This document shows, in pieces, positions 1 to 9,071 of a DNA stretch of 64,000 nucleotides. Position 1 is the stretch's first letter. Each line of letters opens with the position of its first letter. The stretch is taken from positions 620,001 through 684,000 of the forward strand of contig NZ_CP011530.1 in assembly GCF_001605725.1 (NCBI RefSeq). Reading direction: 5' to 3'. This DNA comes from Mycobacteroides immunogenum. GTDB lineage: Bacteria > Actinomycetota > Actinomycetes > Mycobacteriales > Mycobacteriaceae. The notes under the pieces were generated by a model that was not told the origin of the DNA, searched no databases, and was given only the letters and a program-made list of their open reading frames with translations. The position numbers and the translations under genes were made by a program.

Positions 1-780
1 GATGAACGCCAATCCCTGCGATAGGTACACCAAGCGCTTGAGCATGTCGCCGAGCAGGAAGTACAGCTGACGCAGCCCCATCAGGGCGAAGACATTGGCA
101 GTGAATACCAGGTAGGGCTCTTTGGTGAGTCCGTAGATGGCCGGGATCGAGTCGAGGGCGAACAGCAGGTCGGTGGTGCCCAGCGCGACGATCACCAGGA
201 ACATCGGCGTCATCAGCCGCTTTCCGTTTTCCCGGACCCACAGCCGCAGCCCGTCCCACTTGTCGGTGGTGCGCAGGTGCTTGCGGGCGAATTGCACCAC
301 GGCGTTGTCGGCATCGTCGTCGTGTTCGGTATCGCGGGCCAGATTGATCGCGGTGTACACCAGGAACGCCCCGAAAAGGTAAAAGATCCAGGTGAACTGC
401 TCGATGGCGACGGCGCCCAGCGCGATGAAAATACCGCGGAAGATCAGAGCCAGGATGATGCCGACCAGCAGGGCCTCTTGCTGATAGACCCTCGGCACTT
501 TGAAGCTGGCCATGATGATCAAGAAGATGAACAGGTTGTCTACCGACAGGCTGTATTCGGTGAGCCAGCCCGCATAGAACTCCAGCCCGTATTGGCCGCC
601 GTGGAAGAGCCATACCCACAGCCCGAAGGCCAGTGCCAGTCCCACATAGATGCTGAGTGCGATGGCGGTTTCACGGGTCGAGGGCTCGTGGGGCCGTCGG
701 CCGATCACCACGACGTCGATCAGCAGGATCGCGACCGTGACGGCCAGCGTGATGATCCACTCGAGCTGAGATACCTGCAT
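1..780 (-). CDS. TerC-family integral membrane protein (3' end beyond window)
   Basis: The reading frame starts with ATG at 780 on the minus strand and stays open to base 1, so about 260 residues are visible and the C-terminus is missing. Several hydrophobic helices are seen from residue 8 onward. The family signatures are present: a YSLSVDNLFIF segment near residues 76-86 and an ALDSIPAIYGLT segment near residue 208. TerC proteins of this kind are membrane proteins linked to metal export, in particular manganese, or to tellurite resistance. The leader just upstream looks like a Mn2+ riboswitch, which favours a manganese-export role. The start is supported by a GGAGGT ribosome-binding site that can itself be locked in a hairpin. 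Confidence 0.9.
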   Translation of the reverse strand, partial: MQVSQLEWIITLAVTVAILLIDVVVIGRRPHEPSTRETAIALSIYVGLALAFGLWVWLFHGGQYGLEFYAGWLTEYSLSVDNLFIFLIIMASFKVPRVYQQEALLVGIILALIFRGIFIALGAVAIEQFTWIFYLFGAFLVYTAINLARDTEHDDDADNAVVQFARKHLRTTDKWDGLRLWVRENGKRLMTPMFLVIVALGTTDLLFALDSIPAIYGLTKEPYLVFTANVFALMGLRQLYFLLGDMLKRLVYLSQGLAFI

Positions 781-786
781 TACTGA

Positions 787-908
787 ACCTCCGGTCGCCA
801 AAACGCCGGAGGTCTCTTCCGCCGGCAGGTCACCGGCCCGCGGCACCGACCGGACCATCATTGGCCGATGTGATGACGACACCGCAGCGAAGGAATACTC
901 CCCTCCGT
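787..908 (-). ncRNA. yybP-ykoY-type manganese riboswitch controlling the terC gene
   Basis: Read on the minus strand, the leader holds the conserved blocks of the yybP-ykoY aptamer in order: GGGGAGUA (903 to 896), a UCGUCAUCA block, a GC-rich helix, then AAGAGACCUCCG. P1 can form between CGGAGG (907 to 902) and CCUCCG (812 to 807). The same CCUCCG also sits in ACCUCCGG (813 to 806), which pairs perfectly over 8 bp with CCGGAGGU (794 to 787), the ribosome-binding site of terC. The two helices exclude each other. Ligand-stabilised P1 should therefore free the site, giving a translational ON switch. This is by-eye motif matching, without a covariance model. Confidence 0.8.
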
Positions 909-1212
909 TGCCCAGTGTGCCCTATGGGCACCGCGACCGGAAATCGAGACAGGTCGCCAACCTGGCGCCGAGCATTTCAATCACCGTGCGCAATGCGCTT
1001 GACGCTGGCGGCGGCCCGCGGGCACACTGCGCTCAGGTCATGAGAACCAGCGATAAGCCCTGGCTAGCTGGTCGGCAACCCTCCTCCATGCCGTTCGCCT
1101 GCACGCGAGCGGCGCATCCACGGCGGGGTGCTCCAGGTGACGACCTGGCCGCGCGCGACCGTGCGCGGCAAGCGTGGACTCGCCGGGCGGGTCCGGTGAG
1201 ATGGGATGTCAC
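909..1212. other. Intergenic region between terC leader and PLP enzyme
   Basis: No supported gene lies in these 304 bases; the short open frames have no family signal. A short palindrome (GTGCCC TAT GGGCAC, 917-931) lies at the 5' side of the riboswitch leader on the minus strand and may be part of that transcript. The divergent promoters of terC and the aminotransferase gene should lie here, but no clear -35/-10 pair could be assigned. Confidence 0.5.
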
Positions 1213-2508
1213 ATGTCAGTGTCCGCACAATCAGGGTTTGAGCAGCCGGCCGCGCAGGTAGTGGGAGCCGATACCAAAGTTCCACTGGCCCAAGGCGGCT
1301 GGATTCGGTATGCCAATTTCGATTACGCCGCCAGCGCGCCCGCGCTCAGTGATGTCGCGGCCCGCGTCACCGCGTTGCTGCCGTACTACGCCAGCGTGCA
1401 TCGGGGTGCGGGCTATGCCTCACGCGTGTGCACGAAGCTCTACGAGGGCGCTCGGGAAACCGTCGCGCGTTTCGTTGGTGCCGCAGACGGCCAGCACGTG
1501 ATCTTCACGCGCAACACCACCGATTCACTCAATCTGCTGGCGTCTGCCGTACCGGGAGAGGTGGTGGTGCTCGATATCGAGCACCACGCAAACCTGTTGA
1601 CCTGGCAGCGATATGGCGCTCGCGTGGTGGCGCATCGAGCTACCGTCGCGGACACCGTGGCCGCGCTGGACCAGGAGTTGGCGCGGCGGCCCGCCGCACT
1701 CTTGGCGGTCACCGGTGCCTCCAATGTCACCGGTGAGGTGCTGCCGCTAGCCGAACTGGCGGCCGTGGCCCACCGCAACGGGGCGCGGATCGCCGTGGAC
1801 GGGGCGCAGCTGGCACCCCACCGCCGAATAGATCTTGCCGCTGACGGAATCGACTATCTGGCGTTTTCCGGGCACAAGCTCTACGCGCCGTTCGGCGCCG
1901 GAGTCCTCGTGGGGCAGGCCGATTGGCTCGATGCCGCCACGCCCTATCTCGCGGGGGGCGGCGCGGTCCGCGATGTGGATATCGATGGGGCCGATTGGTT
2001 CACCGGCCCGCAGCGGCATGAGGCGGGTACCCCCAATGTGGTTGGCGTGGCCGCGGTGGCCGCTGCGTGTGAGGCGTTGACCGCCCTCGGCGATGTGGGA
2101 CAGGCCGAGGAAGCGCTCACGGCACAGCTGCGAGAAGGGCTCGGTGGGATTGAAGGCGTTGACACTCTGCGCATTTGGGAGGGTGATCGTGACGGGCTGG
2201 GCATCGTGTCCTTTACCGTCGCCGGCTATACGCCGTCGGTGGTCGCCGCCTATCTGTCGGCTGAGCACGGTATCGGGCTGCGTGACGGGCGATTCTGCGC
2301 GCACCCGCTGTTGGCCAGGCTGGGCGCGCCGGGTGGTGCGCTGCGCGCCAGCATCGGGCTGGGAACCACCGCCGGCGACATCACCCGCCTCATCGGCGCG
2401 ATCACCGAGCTTGTCGAGCGCGGGCCGGCCCTGACCTACACCGAGCGCGACGGGCAGGTCGGGCCGCTGGACGATCCGCGCCCACTGCCGGACTTCCTGG
2501 CGGCATGA
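1213..2508 (+). CDS. Cysteine desulfurase-like class V aminotransferase
   Basis: A 431-residue PLP enzyme of the NifS/SufS-like class V fold. The Schiff-base lysine is in FSGHKLYAP at residue 222. The DGAQ motif before it is the usual PLP pyridine-nitrogen aspartate, and the EHHANLLTW segment binds the cofactor region. A cysteine in DGRFCAHPL (residue 362) sits where sulfurtransferases of this family carry the persulfide cysteine. That makes a cysteine desulfurase-like reaction possible, but the SufS consensus around it is not conserved, so the substrate is open. The ATG at 1213 was chosen over an upstream in-frame GTG because the family N-terminus begins nearby. It stands alone between terC and a monooxygenase gene. 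Confidence 0.8.
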   Translation: MSVSAQSGFEQPAAQVVGADTKVPLAQGGWIRYANFDYAASAPALSDVAARVTALLPYYASVHRGAGYASRVCTKLYEGARETVARFVGAADGQHVIFTRNTTDSLNLLASAVPGEVVVLDIEHHANLLTWQRYGARVVAHRATVADTVAALDQELARRPAALLAVTGASNVTGEVLPLAELAAVAHRNGARIAVDGAQLAPHRRIDLAADGIDYLAFSGHKLYAPFGAGVLVGQADWLDAATPYLAGGGAVRDVDIDGADWFTGPQRHEAGTPNVVGVAAVAAACEALTALGDVGQAEEALTAQLREGLGGIEGVDTLRIWEGDRDGLGIVSFTVAGYTPSVVAAYLSAEHGIGLRDGRFCAHPLLARLGAPGGALRASIGLGTTAGDITRLIGAITELVERGPALTYTERDGQVGPLDDPRPLPDFLAA

Positions 2509-2550
2509 TTGCGCATTCCGCATATCCGTAACTATTAATACGTGTTACTT

Positions 2551-2579
2551 TCAGTCCGACACATAACGGGTCGGACTGA
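2551..2579. promoter_or_regulatory. Perfect 10-bp inverted repeat, candidate operator
   Basis: TCAGTCCGAC (2551-2560) is perfectly repeated in inverse at 2570-2579 with a 9-base gap, ending 12 bases before the monooxygenase start. The symmetry and position suit a TetR-type operator or a hairpin in the 5' leader. No matching regulator gene is adjacent. Confidence 0.45.
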
Positions 2580-2591
2580 CAAGGACGTCGT

Positions 2592-4181
2592 ATGACTAGT
2601 GCGCGTGTGCAAGGTGGAGTGGCCAACCAGCCCGGACCGGGTGTGCCCGACCATGAGGTCGTGATCATCGGGGCCGGTTTCGGGGGCATCGGAGCCGCGG
2701 TGGAACTGATCAAAAGAGGAATCCACGACTTCGTGATCCTGGAAAAGTGGGGTGCTGCCGGTGGTACCTGGCACGCCAACAAATACCCGGGGGTGGCGGT
2801 CGACATCCCGACCTTCATTTACAGCTTCTCCTACGATCAGAAGACCACCTGGTCCAAGTTCTTCACCCCGGGCGACGAGCTCGAGCAGTACGCCAATGAA
2901 CTCGTCGATAAGCATGAGCTGCGCGACAGAATCCGATTCAACACACGCGTCGTACGTCAGGAATTTGATGAGTCCCAAAATATTTGGGTACTCACGCTGG
3001 AGGACGACAGTGTCATCACCGGTCGGCATGTAATAGCCGCGACCGGCGGGCTCGAGCAACCCAAGCTCCCCGAGATTGACGGGATCGACTCCTACAAGGG
3101 AGTTTTGATGCATACCGCGCTCTGGGACAAGGATGTTCAGCTCGCCGGCAAGCGGGTGGCTGTAATCGGAACCGGCGCCACCTCACTGCAGATGGTTCCG
3201 GAAATCGCTCCAGAAGTCGGCCATCTCACCGTGTTTCAGCGCACCCCCATCTATGTGGGGCCCAAACCCGACTGGAAGTACAACAGCTTCTGGCGGGCGC
3301 TTTTCGGGTTCCCGGGGGTGGCCAAGGGCATCCGGTATGCCATCAACCTCAGTACCGCGTACATCCCGGATGCCGTCTTCAGGATCGATTCCAAGTACGC
3401 CGAATCCGCCTCGATGGCCCTGGCCAACAGGATTCGGTCTTGGATGCGCACCCAAGTGGACGACCCGGTAACCCGGGAGAAGCTATTGCCCTACTACGGA
3501 TTCGGCTGCAAGCGCCCCTCGTTCTCCAACACCTATCTCAAGACCTTCAACCGCCCAAATGTGGCCTTGGTGACCGAGCCGATCGAGCGCATCACGGAGA
3601 AGGGATTGCTGACAGCGGACGGGACCGAGCACGAAGTAGACGTGCTGATCTGCGCCACCGGGTTCGCCATCTGGGATCACATGCCGGCTTTCCCGACCAC
3701 GGGACGGCGTGGCAAGGACCTCAAGCGGTTCTTTCAGGAGAATCGCTACCAGGCATATCAGGGTGTCTCGATTCCCGATTACCCGAACTTCTTTCTGGTG
3801 CTGGGTCCCTACGGGTATGTGTTCGGCCCGTATCACATGCTCATCGAGTCGACCACGACGCACGCGGCCCGCGTCATCGCAGAGACTAAGAAACGAGGGG
3901 CAACCACCGCAGAGGTGAAGCCGGAAGTGCATGACGCGTACTTCCACAAGATGCATGAGCGCAACAAGAATCATCTGTGGCTTTCCCCCGCATGCTCAAC
4001 GGCCAATACCTACTACATCGACAACCACGGCGATTCCCCCTTCCGTCCGGGCGGTTTCGGCGAGATGTACTTCCACAACAAGTACTTCCGGCTGGACAAC
4101 TACAGCTATGGCACCGAGACGGTCACGCCTGTTGCGAAAGCAGCGCGCCGGCGCAAGCGCAACAAAGAAGTCGTGGGATGA
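2592..4181 (+). CDS. Flavin-containing (Baeyer-Villiger-type) monooxygenase
   Basis: A 529-residue class B flavoprotein monooxygenase. The FAD Rossmann motif IIGAGFGGIG lies near residue 24, the NADPH Rossmann motif GTGATSLQM near residue 195, and an ATGF motif near residue 357. A Baeyer-Villiger-type fingerprint with a tyrosine at its first position is seen as YKGVLMHTALWD near residue 166, matching (F/Y)xGxxxHxxxW(P/D). Enzymes of this group use NADPH and O2 to oxygenate ketones, aldehydes or heteroatoms; the substrate cannot be read from sequence. Mycobacteria carry many paralogues, and a second one occurs at 10002-11498. The ATG follows a weak purine stretch and an inverted repeat that may regulate it. 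Confidence 0.88.
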   Translation: MTSARVQGGVANQPGPGVPDHEVVIIGAGFGGIGAAVELIKRGIHDFVILEKWGAAGGTWHANKYPGVAVDIPTFIYSFSYDQKTTWSKFFTPGDELEQYANELVDKHELRDRIRFNTRVVRQEFDESQNIWVLTLEDDSVITGRHVIAATGGLEQPKLPEIDGIDSYKGVLMHTALWDKDVQLAGKRVAVIGTGATSLQMVPEIAPEVGHLTVFQRTPIYVGPKPDWKYNSFWRALFGFPGVAKGIRYAINLSTAYIPDAVFRIDSKYAESASMALANRIRSWMRTQVDDPVTREKLLPYYGFGCKRPSFSNTYLKTFNRPNVALVTEPIERITEKGLLTADGTEHEVDVLICATGFAIWDHMPAFPTTGRRGKDLKRFFQENRYQAYQGVSIPDYPNFFLVLGPYGYVFGPYHMLIESTTTHAARVIAETKKRGATTAEVKPEVHDAYFHKMHERNKNHLWLSPACSTANTYYIDNHGDSPFRPGGFGEMYFHNKYFRLDNYSYGTETVTPVAKAARRRKRNKEVVG

Positions 4182-4273
4182 GACTGTTGGCCCCGCCGGC
4201 CTGATCGGGGTTGATCCGCTCATCAGGAATTCAACGATGGCCCTCACGGGTTCTCGCAGGTACCGTTGCGTTT

Positions 4274-4693
4274 GTGTCGACACAACAGGAAACGTTTCGG
4301 GTCTTCACCGACGGCGCTGCCGGATGGCAGGAACTGACCAACGGAACGGGTGTCACCGCGCGCGTCAACGCTCCCGATCTCAAGCAGGCGCAGCGGGCCA
4401 GGCATTCCCTGCGAACCTCGCGCAAGGACGCTGTCGCCGTGATCCTGGACGTGTACGTGCACATTGAGGCCGATTCACGATCGGCCCGTAAACATTTCGC
4501 CAGTCTGCGGGTGCCGGCGGCGGTCTCGTACGCGGGGACTCCCGAGGGACTGGCGGGCCTGATCGCCGACATCTATCTGGCCGGGGTGGCCGACGGGGTC
4601 ACCTTGATTCCGGTATCGCCGACCACAGACATCGATTGCGCCGCTCGCCGGGTGTTCGCGTTGCTGCCGCAGCGGATACCGCTAGCCGCCTAG
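4274..4693 (+). CDS. Small conserved hypothetical protein, luciferase-like-fold fragment
   Basis: A 139-residue protein beginning at GTG 4274 (VSTQQETFRVF...), chosen because the upstream extension is poorly coding. The second half (GLAGLIADIYLAGVADGVTLIP) resembles the C-terminal barrel segment of bacterial-luciferase-like (LLM) flavin enzymes, where such a segment contacts the flavin. The protein is far shorter than a full LLM enzyme of about 300 residues, so it is either a stand-alone accessory domain or a relic. It lies convergent with the OHCU decarboxylase gene, 20 bases apart. I do not recognise a defined function. Confidence 0.6.
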   Translation: MSTQQETFRVFTDGAAGWQELTNGTGVTARVNAPDLKQAQRARHSLRTSRKDAVAVILDVYVHIEADSRSARKHFASLRVPAAVSYAGTPEGLAGLIADIYLAGVADGVTLIPVSPTTDIDCAARRVFALLPQRIPLAA

Positions 4694-4713
4694 CAGGCGC
4701 CGGTGGAGGCCGC

Positions 4714-5235
4714 TCACCAGTTGTCGTAGCCGCCTTCGGGCCCGAGCATGCGCTCCAGCCGCGTGCGATTGATCTTCGCGAGCTCGTTGCGGGTTACTTT
4801 GCGTTCGGTATCCGCGTCGTGATGCATTCGATCAGAGATCGCGCGCAGCACCGAGGCGCCGTCCTGACCACACAAATGCATGACGAAGCGATGGCCGAAG
4901 TGATGTTCGTAGCGATGGGCAGCGGCACGCAGCGCGGCCATCATTCCCGGCGTCTCATCGCGTATCGCACACTGCTCGGCATGTGATCGCACGCTTCCCG
5001 GCCGTTTGCCCAGCGGGGGATAGGCGGTCAGCATCTCGTCCAGAGATTCTTCTGACAGCGCGAACAGCTCGTTGTCCGCGCACCGGAACAGCGCATCGTG
5101 ATCGGCGAATGGACGTGTCGCGGCGATCTTCCTGGCCCAGGTCACGCTGCCACAACACTCGTACAGCGCGTGGACCGCCTTGGTGTCGGGCATCTGGTTG
5201 AAGATGTCGCGGCCGATGCCCTGATGCATCAACAT
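4714..5235 (-). CDS. uraD: OHCU decarboxylase (UraD-like)
   Basis: A 173-residue protein with the 2-oxo-4-hydroxy-4-carboxy-5-ureidoimidazoline decarboxylase pattern: an N-terminal IFNQMPDTKAVHALYECCGS helix, the central AYPPLGKR segment replacing the usual HPRIG motif, and the C-terminal YEHHFGHRFVMHLCG stretch followed by a long basic helix. The enzyme makes (S)-allantoin in urate breakdown. No other purine-degradation gene is in the window, so the context adds little. The HPRIG deviation means activity is less sure than family membership. Confidence 0.75.
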   Translation of the reverse strand: MLMHQGIGRDIFNQMPDTKAVHALYECCGSVTWARKIAATRPFADHDALFRCADNELFALSEESLDEMLTAYPPLGKRPGSVRSHAEQCAIRDETPGMMAALRAAAHRYEHHFGHRFVMHLCGQDGASVLRAISDRMHHDADTERKVTRNELAKINRTRLERMLGPEGGYDNW

Positions 5236-5349
5236 ATGACCATGATTCGGCGGGCTGCCGCGGTTCGCTAGAGGGTGACGGTTGATTTTGCAGGAGCTTA
5301 ACGCGACGTAACATTGCAGTCGGCAGTGTTGGGGAAGGAGTGGGGGACA

Positions 5350-6036
5350 GTGACGGATCCGGCCTGGCAGGAATACCCGCAGGAGCAGTGGCCCGGCGGT
5401 GAGCCCGTTCCTTACCCGGAAGATCCCAAGCCGCCGAAATGGCCCTGGATAGTCGCCGGCGTCAGTGTGCTGGCGGTGCTGGTGATTGCGCTGACCTCCG
5501 TTTGGGTCATTACCCGCCGCACCGAAGTGGCGGCGCCGAGCACGGTCACCGTCACCCCGTCGACCACTTGGACCGGGCCCAATGACGTCCCGCTGCCGTC
5601 CATAACGACCACGGAGCCGCCTCCGCCGTCACCACCCCCACCGAACACCAGCACCGGAGTGGAGACGACACCAACGACCACCGAGGCACCACCGGTGCCC
5701 ACCACGACCGAGGCGCCCAAGCCGGTGCCGACGACGGGCCAGGGTCCGGGCGGCTCGGGGCAGGGCGGCAAGAGCGTGACCTACAGCGTGGGAGGCTCGG
5801 GCGGCGGGGTCAATGTCGCCTACATGACCGATAGCGACTATGTGCGTGTGTCGAATGTTTCGCAGCCCTGGGCCGTCTCGGTGACGGTCACGCGCCGAGA
5901 CGTTCCGCTAACCATGAATGTCACCATGGTCGGCGAAGGAACCATCAGCTGCTCGATCAGCGTTGATGGGGTGATTGTCTCCCAAAGCAGCACCGAAGTG
6001 TTCGCCGTCGTGTGCCAGGCACCTATGCCGGGCTAG
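5350..6036 (+). CDS. Membrane-anchored Pro/Thr-rich protein with MmpS-like C-terminal domain
   Basis: The 228-residue product begins at GTG 5350 ([15 protein letters not shown]). It has a short Pro-rich cytoplasmic part, one membrane helix (residues about 35-60, [18 protein letters not shown]) and a long Pro/Thr linker. The C-terminal beta domain begins at VTYSVGG and contains a cysteine pair (ISCSIS and VVCQAP). That domain resembles the extracytoplasmic domain of MmpS proteins and the small secreted proteins at 58788-59691. No MmpL partner is adjacent, so a transport role is not supported. Its stop codon overlaps that of ppa on the other strand. Confidence 0.7.
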   Translation: MTDPAWQEYPQEQWPGGEPVPYPEDPKPPKWPWIVAGVSVLAVLVIALTSVWVITRRTEVAAPSTVTVTPSTTWTGPNDVPLPSITTTEPPPPSPPPPNTSTGVETTPTTTEAPPVPTTTEAPKPVPTTGQGPGGSGQGGKSVTYSVGGSGGGVNVAYMTDSDYVRVSNVSQPWAVSVTVTRRDVPLTMNVTMVGEGTISCSISVDGVIVSQSSTEVFAVVCQAPMPG

Positions 6037-6521
6037 TGCCCCTGGGTCTTGAGACGCTCGAACGACGCGAGAACCTCGGCCTCGGCCTCGGCGCGGCCCA
6101 CCCAATCGGCGGCCTCGACGAATTTGCCCGGCTCCAGATCCTTGTAGTGCACGAAGAAGTGCTTGATGGCGTCCAGCTCGAAGGTGGAGACATCGCCGAT
6201 GTCCTGAATGTGGTCCCAGCGCGGGTCTCCGGCAGGCACGCACAGCACCTTGTCGTCGCCACCACCGTCGTCGACCATCTTGAACATGCCGACGGGCCGG
6301 GCCTCGACGATCACGCCCGGGAAGACGGGCTGAGGCAGCAACAACAGCGCGTCCAGCGGATCGCCGTCCTCGCCCAGCGTGTTCTCGATGAACCCATAGT
6401 CGGTGGGGTACGCCATGGGGGTGTAGAGGAAGCGGTCCAGGCGCACTCGGCCGGTCTCGTGATCGACCTCATACTTGTTGCGCTGACCCTTGGGGATCTC
6501 GATGGTGACGTCGAACTCCAC
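6033..6521 (-). CDS. ppa: Inorganic pyrophosphatase
   Basis: The product is a 162-residue family I soluble pyrophosphatase, the same length as the M. tuberculosis enzyme. It hydrolyses pyrophosphate to phosphate and pulls biosynthetic reactions forward. The catalytic metal-binding core [11 protein letters not shown] is present, with the upstream [11 protein letters not shown] segment and a downstream [12 protein letters not shown] segment. The GTG at 6521 ([12 protein letters not shown]) was chosen because it matches the family N-terminus and is preceded by a GGAGCGGGT ribosome-binding site. It overlaps the neighbouring stop by 4 bases and is divergent from dacB, as in other mycobacteria. Confidence 0.97.
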   Translation of the reverse strand: MEFDVTIEIPKGQRNKYEVDHETGRVRLDRFLYTPMAYPTDYGFIENTLGEDGDPLDALLLLPQPVFPGVIVEARPVGMFKMVDDGGGDDKVLCVPAGDPRWDHIQDIGDVSTFELDAIKHFFVHYKDLEPGKFVEAADWVGRAEAEAEVLASFERLKTQGH

Positions 6522-6612
6522 ACCCGCTCCTTGAATGTCGGTGGTACTTAGCAGTTGGTCTTCGCGTAAGCGCTCATCCAGCGCGCACCAGGATAGCGAT
6601 ACCCTGCAGAGC

Positions 6613-8010
6613 ATGGTCACCGCCAGGGCACTTGATCCGCGTCATTGGCGGCGCTCTACTCACGTTCTGCTCGCCGTCGCTGTGGTGTTGGCGATTGCCG
6701 CGCTGGTGCTGCTGGCCTCGCTGACCACCGGCGCCTCTACCGCGCGCCAGTTGCAGAACGCCAACCCGGAACCGGCGCTGGTCACCCCGAAACCCGGTGT
6801 GGTTCCGGTTTCCGATTCGGCACCGATCCCGACGGCCGATGGTCTGGCCCAAGCACTGGAGAAGGCACTGGCCGATCCGGCGCTGGGCATGTTCACCGGT
6901 CGGGTAACCGACGCGCTGACCGGGCGTGAGCTGTGGCAGCAGGGCTCCACGGTGCCGATGGTGCCGGCCTCTACCAACAAGGTGCTGACCGCCGCGGCGG
7001 CGCTGCTCACCCTGGAGCGCGACGCCAAGCTGACCACCTCGGTGGTGGCCGACACTGCCGGGCAGCGCGGGTTGGTGACGCTGGTGGGCGGGGGCGACCC
7101 GATTGTTAGTGCGGCACCGGCGGGCACTGACACCTGGTATCGCGATGCCGCGCGCATCAGCGATCTGGCAGATCAGGTGCGCAAGTCGGGGGTCACTGTC
7201 ACGTCAATCACCGTCGATATCAGCCGATTCGGTGGGCCGTCGATGGCGCCCGGATGGGACCCCGCCGATATCGACGGCGGCGATGTCGCGCCCATCCAGG
7301 CCGTGATGCTGGATGCCGGGCGCACCCAGCCGACCGATTACGACTCGCGGCGTTCCGTCACGCCCGCGCTGGACGCGGGGCGCGCGCTGGCCACGGCGCT
7401 CGGGGTCGATCCGGACGCGGTGCGCTTGGACGCCGCGCCACCGGCAGCGAAATCCATTGCGTCCGTTCAGTCGGCGCCGTTGATGGAGCGGCTGCGGGAG
7501 ATGATGAACGCCTCCGACAACGTCATGGCGGAAACCATCGGCCGCGAGGTGGCGCTGGCCACGGGCCGCTCGCAGACCTTCACTGGCACCGTCGATGCCG
7601 TGACGGGCCAATTACGCAGCGCGGGAATCGATCTCACAGACCTGACGTTGCGTGACTCCAGTGGGCTTTCGGTAGACGATCGGGTCACCGCGCGCACACT
7701 CGATGAGGTCATCGGAGCCGCCGCCGGCACCGACAAACCGAAGCTGCGCCCGCTTCTGGATGTGTTGCCCATCGCGGGTGGCAGCGGAACGCTCTCGGAG
7801 CGTTTTGTCACCCAGAATCAGGCCTCGGCAGGTTGGTTACGGGCCAAGACAGGATCGCTCACCGGCGTGAACACGTTGGCCGGCGTGGTCACCGACAGCA
7901 GCGGGCGAGTGCTGACCTTCTCACTGATGCAGAACCACGCGACCGCGCCCACCGCGCGCAACGCGGTGGACAACCTGGCAGCCGTGCTGCGGTCCTGCGG
8001 ATGTAGCTGA
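6613..8010 (+). CDS. dacB: D-alanyl-D-alanine carboxypeptidase/endopeptidase (PBP4 type)
   Basis: A 465-residue class C penicillin-binding protein that trims or cleaves peptidoglycan peptides outside the membrane. An N-terminal membrane anchor (residues about 15-40) is followed by the three active-site motifs: STNK (nucleophile S120, K123), SDN at 301-303 and KTG at 412-414. The insert domain between the first two motifs is typical of PBP4 enzymes. The ATG at 6613 gives the signal-anchor a short basic lead and was preferred over 6535. The stop overlaps the next start (TGATG), showing translational coupling with the zincin gene and then tilS. Confidence 0.93.
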   Translation: MVTARALDPRHWRRSTHVLLAVAVVLAIAALVLLASLTTGASTARQLQNANPEPALVTPKPGVVPVSDSAPIPTADGLAQALEKALADPALGMFTGRVTDALTGRELWQQGSTVPMVPASTNKVLTAAAALLTLERDAKLTTSVVADTAGQRGLVTLVGGGDPIVSAAPAGTDTWYRDAARISDLADQVRKSGVTVTSITVDISRFGGPSMAPGWDPADIDGGDVAPIQAVMLDAGRTQPTDYDSRRSVTPALDAGRALATALGVDPDAVRLDAAPPAAKSIASVQSAPLMERLREMMNASDNVMAETIGREVALATGRSQTFTGTVDAVTGQLRSAGIDLTDLTLRDSSGLSVDDRVTARTLDEVIGAAAGTDKPKLRPLLDVLPIAGGSGTLSERFVTQNQASAGWLRAKTGSLTGVNTLAGVVTDSSGRVLTFSLMQNHATAPTARNAVDNLAAVLRSCGCS

Positions 8011-9071
8011 TGGCTGAGTCGGGTGACGCGGCGACCGGAACCACGAGTCCGGAGTTGACGGTTGGCCGCATGGTCAACTGGGAATTCGCCGCGACCGTCG
8101 GCGCCAAGTTGGCGCGGCCGGCACCACCCACCACCGAGTACACCCGCCAGCAGGCCATCGCCGAATTGGCGGATGCGGCGCGCCGGGCGGAGGCGCCGGT
8201 GCGTGAGGTCACCGGATTGGCGGATGGGCTGCTTGTGCCGGAGGCCCGGATCATCGATCGCCCCAGCTGGATCGCGGCTGCCGCGGAGTCCATGCGACTG
8301 ATGGCAGGCGGTGGCGGGAGCGCCACCGGGTTCCTGTCCGGACGTGTCACCGGCGCGCAGACGGGCGCGGTGTTGGCCTTCGTCTCGTCGGGAATCCTGG
8401 GTCAGTACGACCCGTTTACCGCTGACGGTGCCGGTGCGCTCCTGCTGGTGTATCCGAACGTCATTGCCGTGGAACGTCAACTTCGGGTATTGCCAAGCGA
8501 TTTCCGGATGTGGGTATGTCTGCACGAGGTGACCCACCGCGTGCAATTCTCGGCCAACCCGTGGCTGGCCGACTACATGTCCGGAACCCTGGCCACCCTG
8601 GCGCACGAGCAGGAAGAGGACGTCGCCGGCATGCTGGGCAGGCTGGCCGATTTCGTTCGCGCACCGAAGAGCCAGGGCGAGAACGGAATAGTCGATCTGT
8701 TGCGCGCCATGCAGTCCGAGAGCGGCAGGGATGCGCTGGACCGCCTGTTGGTGCTGGGCACCCTCCTGGAGGGGCATGCCGATCACGTCATGGATGCGGT
8801 GGGGCCGGCGGTGGTCCCGTCGGTGTCGTCCATCAGAGCCCGCTTTGAGGCTCGGCGTTCACGCAAACAGCCCCCACTGCAGCGGATCATCCGCGCACTG
8901 ATCGGGATGGACGCCAAGATGCGTCAGTACACGCGGGGCAAGAGGTTTGTCGACCACGTGGTGGCCACGGTGGGCATGGAACGCTTCAACACCATCTGGC
9001 GGGACGCGGAAACCCTGCCCAAGCCTGCCGAGATCGAGGATCCGGACCAATGGATCACCCGGGTTCTCTAG
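8010..9071 (+). CDS. Zinc-dependent metalloprotease, DUF2342/coenzyme F420 biosynthesis-associated family
   Basis: A 353-residue protein of the actinobacterial family often annotated as putative hydrolase/coenzyme F420 biosynthesis-associated (Rv3626c type). The zincin signature HEVTH is at residues 172-176. A downstream glutamate in LLEGHADHVMD (residue 254) is in the position of the third zinc ligand. There is no signal peptide, so it is expected in the cytoplasm. Its substrate is unknown, and the F420 label is historical. It is translationally coupled to dacB (TGATG) and overlaps the start of tilS by 22 bases, a conserved mycobacterial order. Confidence 0.85.
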   Translation: MAESGDAATGTTSPELTVGRMVNWEFAATVGAKLARPAPPTTEYTRQQAIAELADAARRAEAPVREVTGLADGLLVPEARIIDRPSWIAAAAESMRLMAGGGGSATGFLSGRVTGAQTGAVLAFVSSGILGQYDPFTADGAGALLLVYPNVIAVERQLRVLPSDFRMWVCLHEVTHRVQFSANPWLADYMSGTLATLAHEQEEDVAGMLGRLADFVRAPKSQGENGIVDLLRAMQSESGRDALDRLLVLGTLLEGHADHVMDAVGPAVVPSVSSIRARFEARRSRKQPPLQRIIRALIGMDAKMRQYTRGKRFVDHVVATVGMERFNTIWRDAETLPKPAEIEDPDQWITRVL

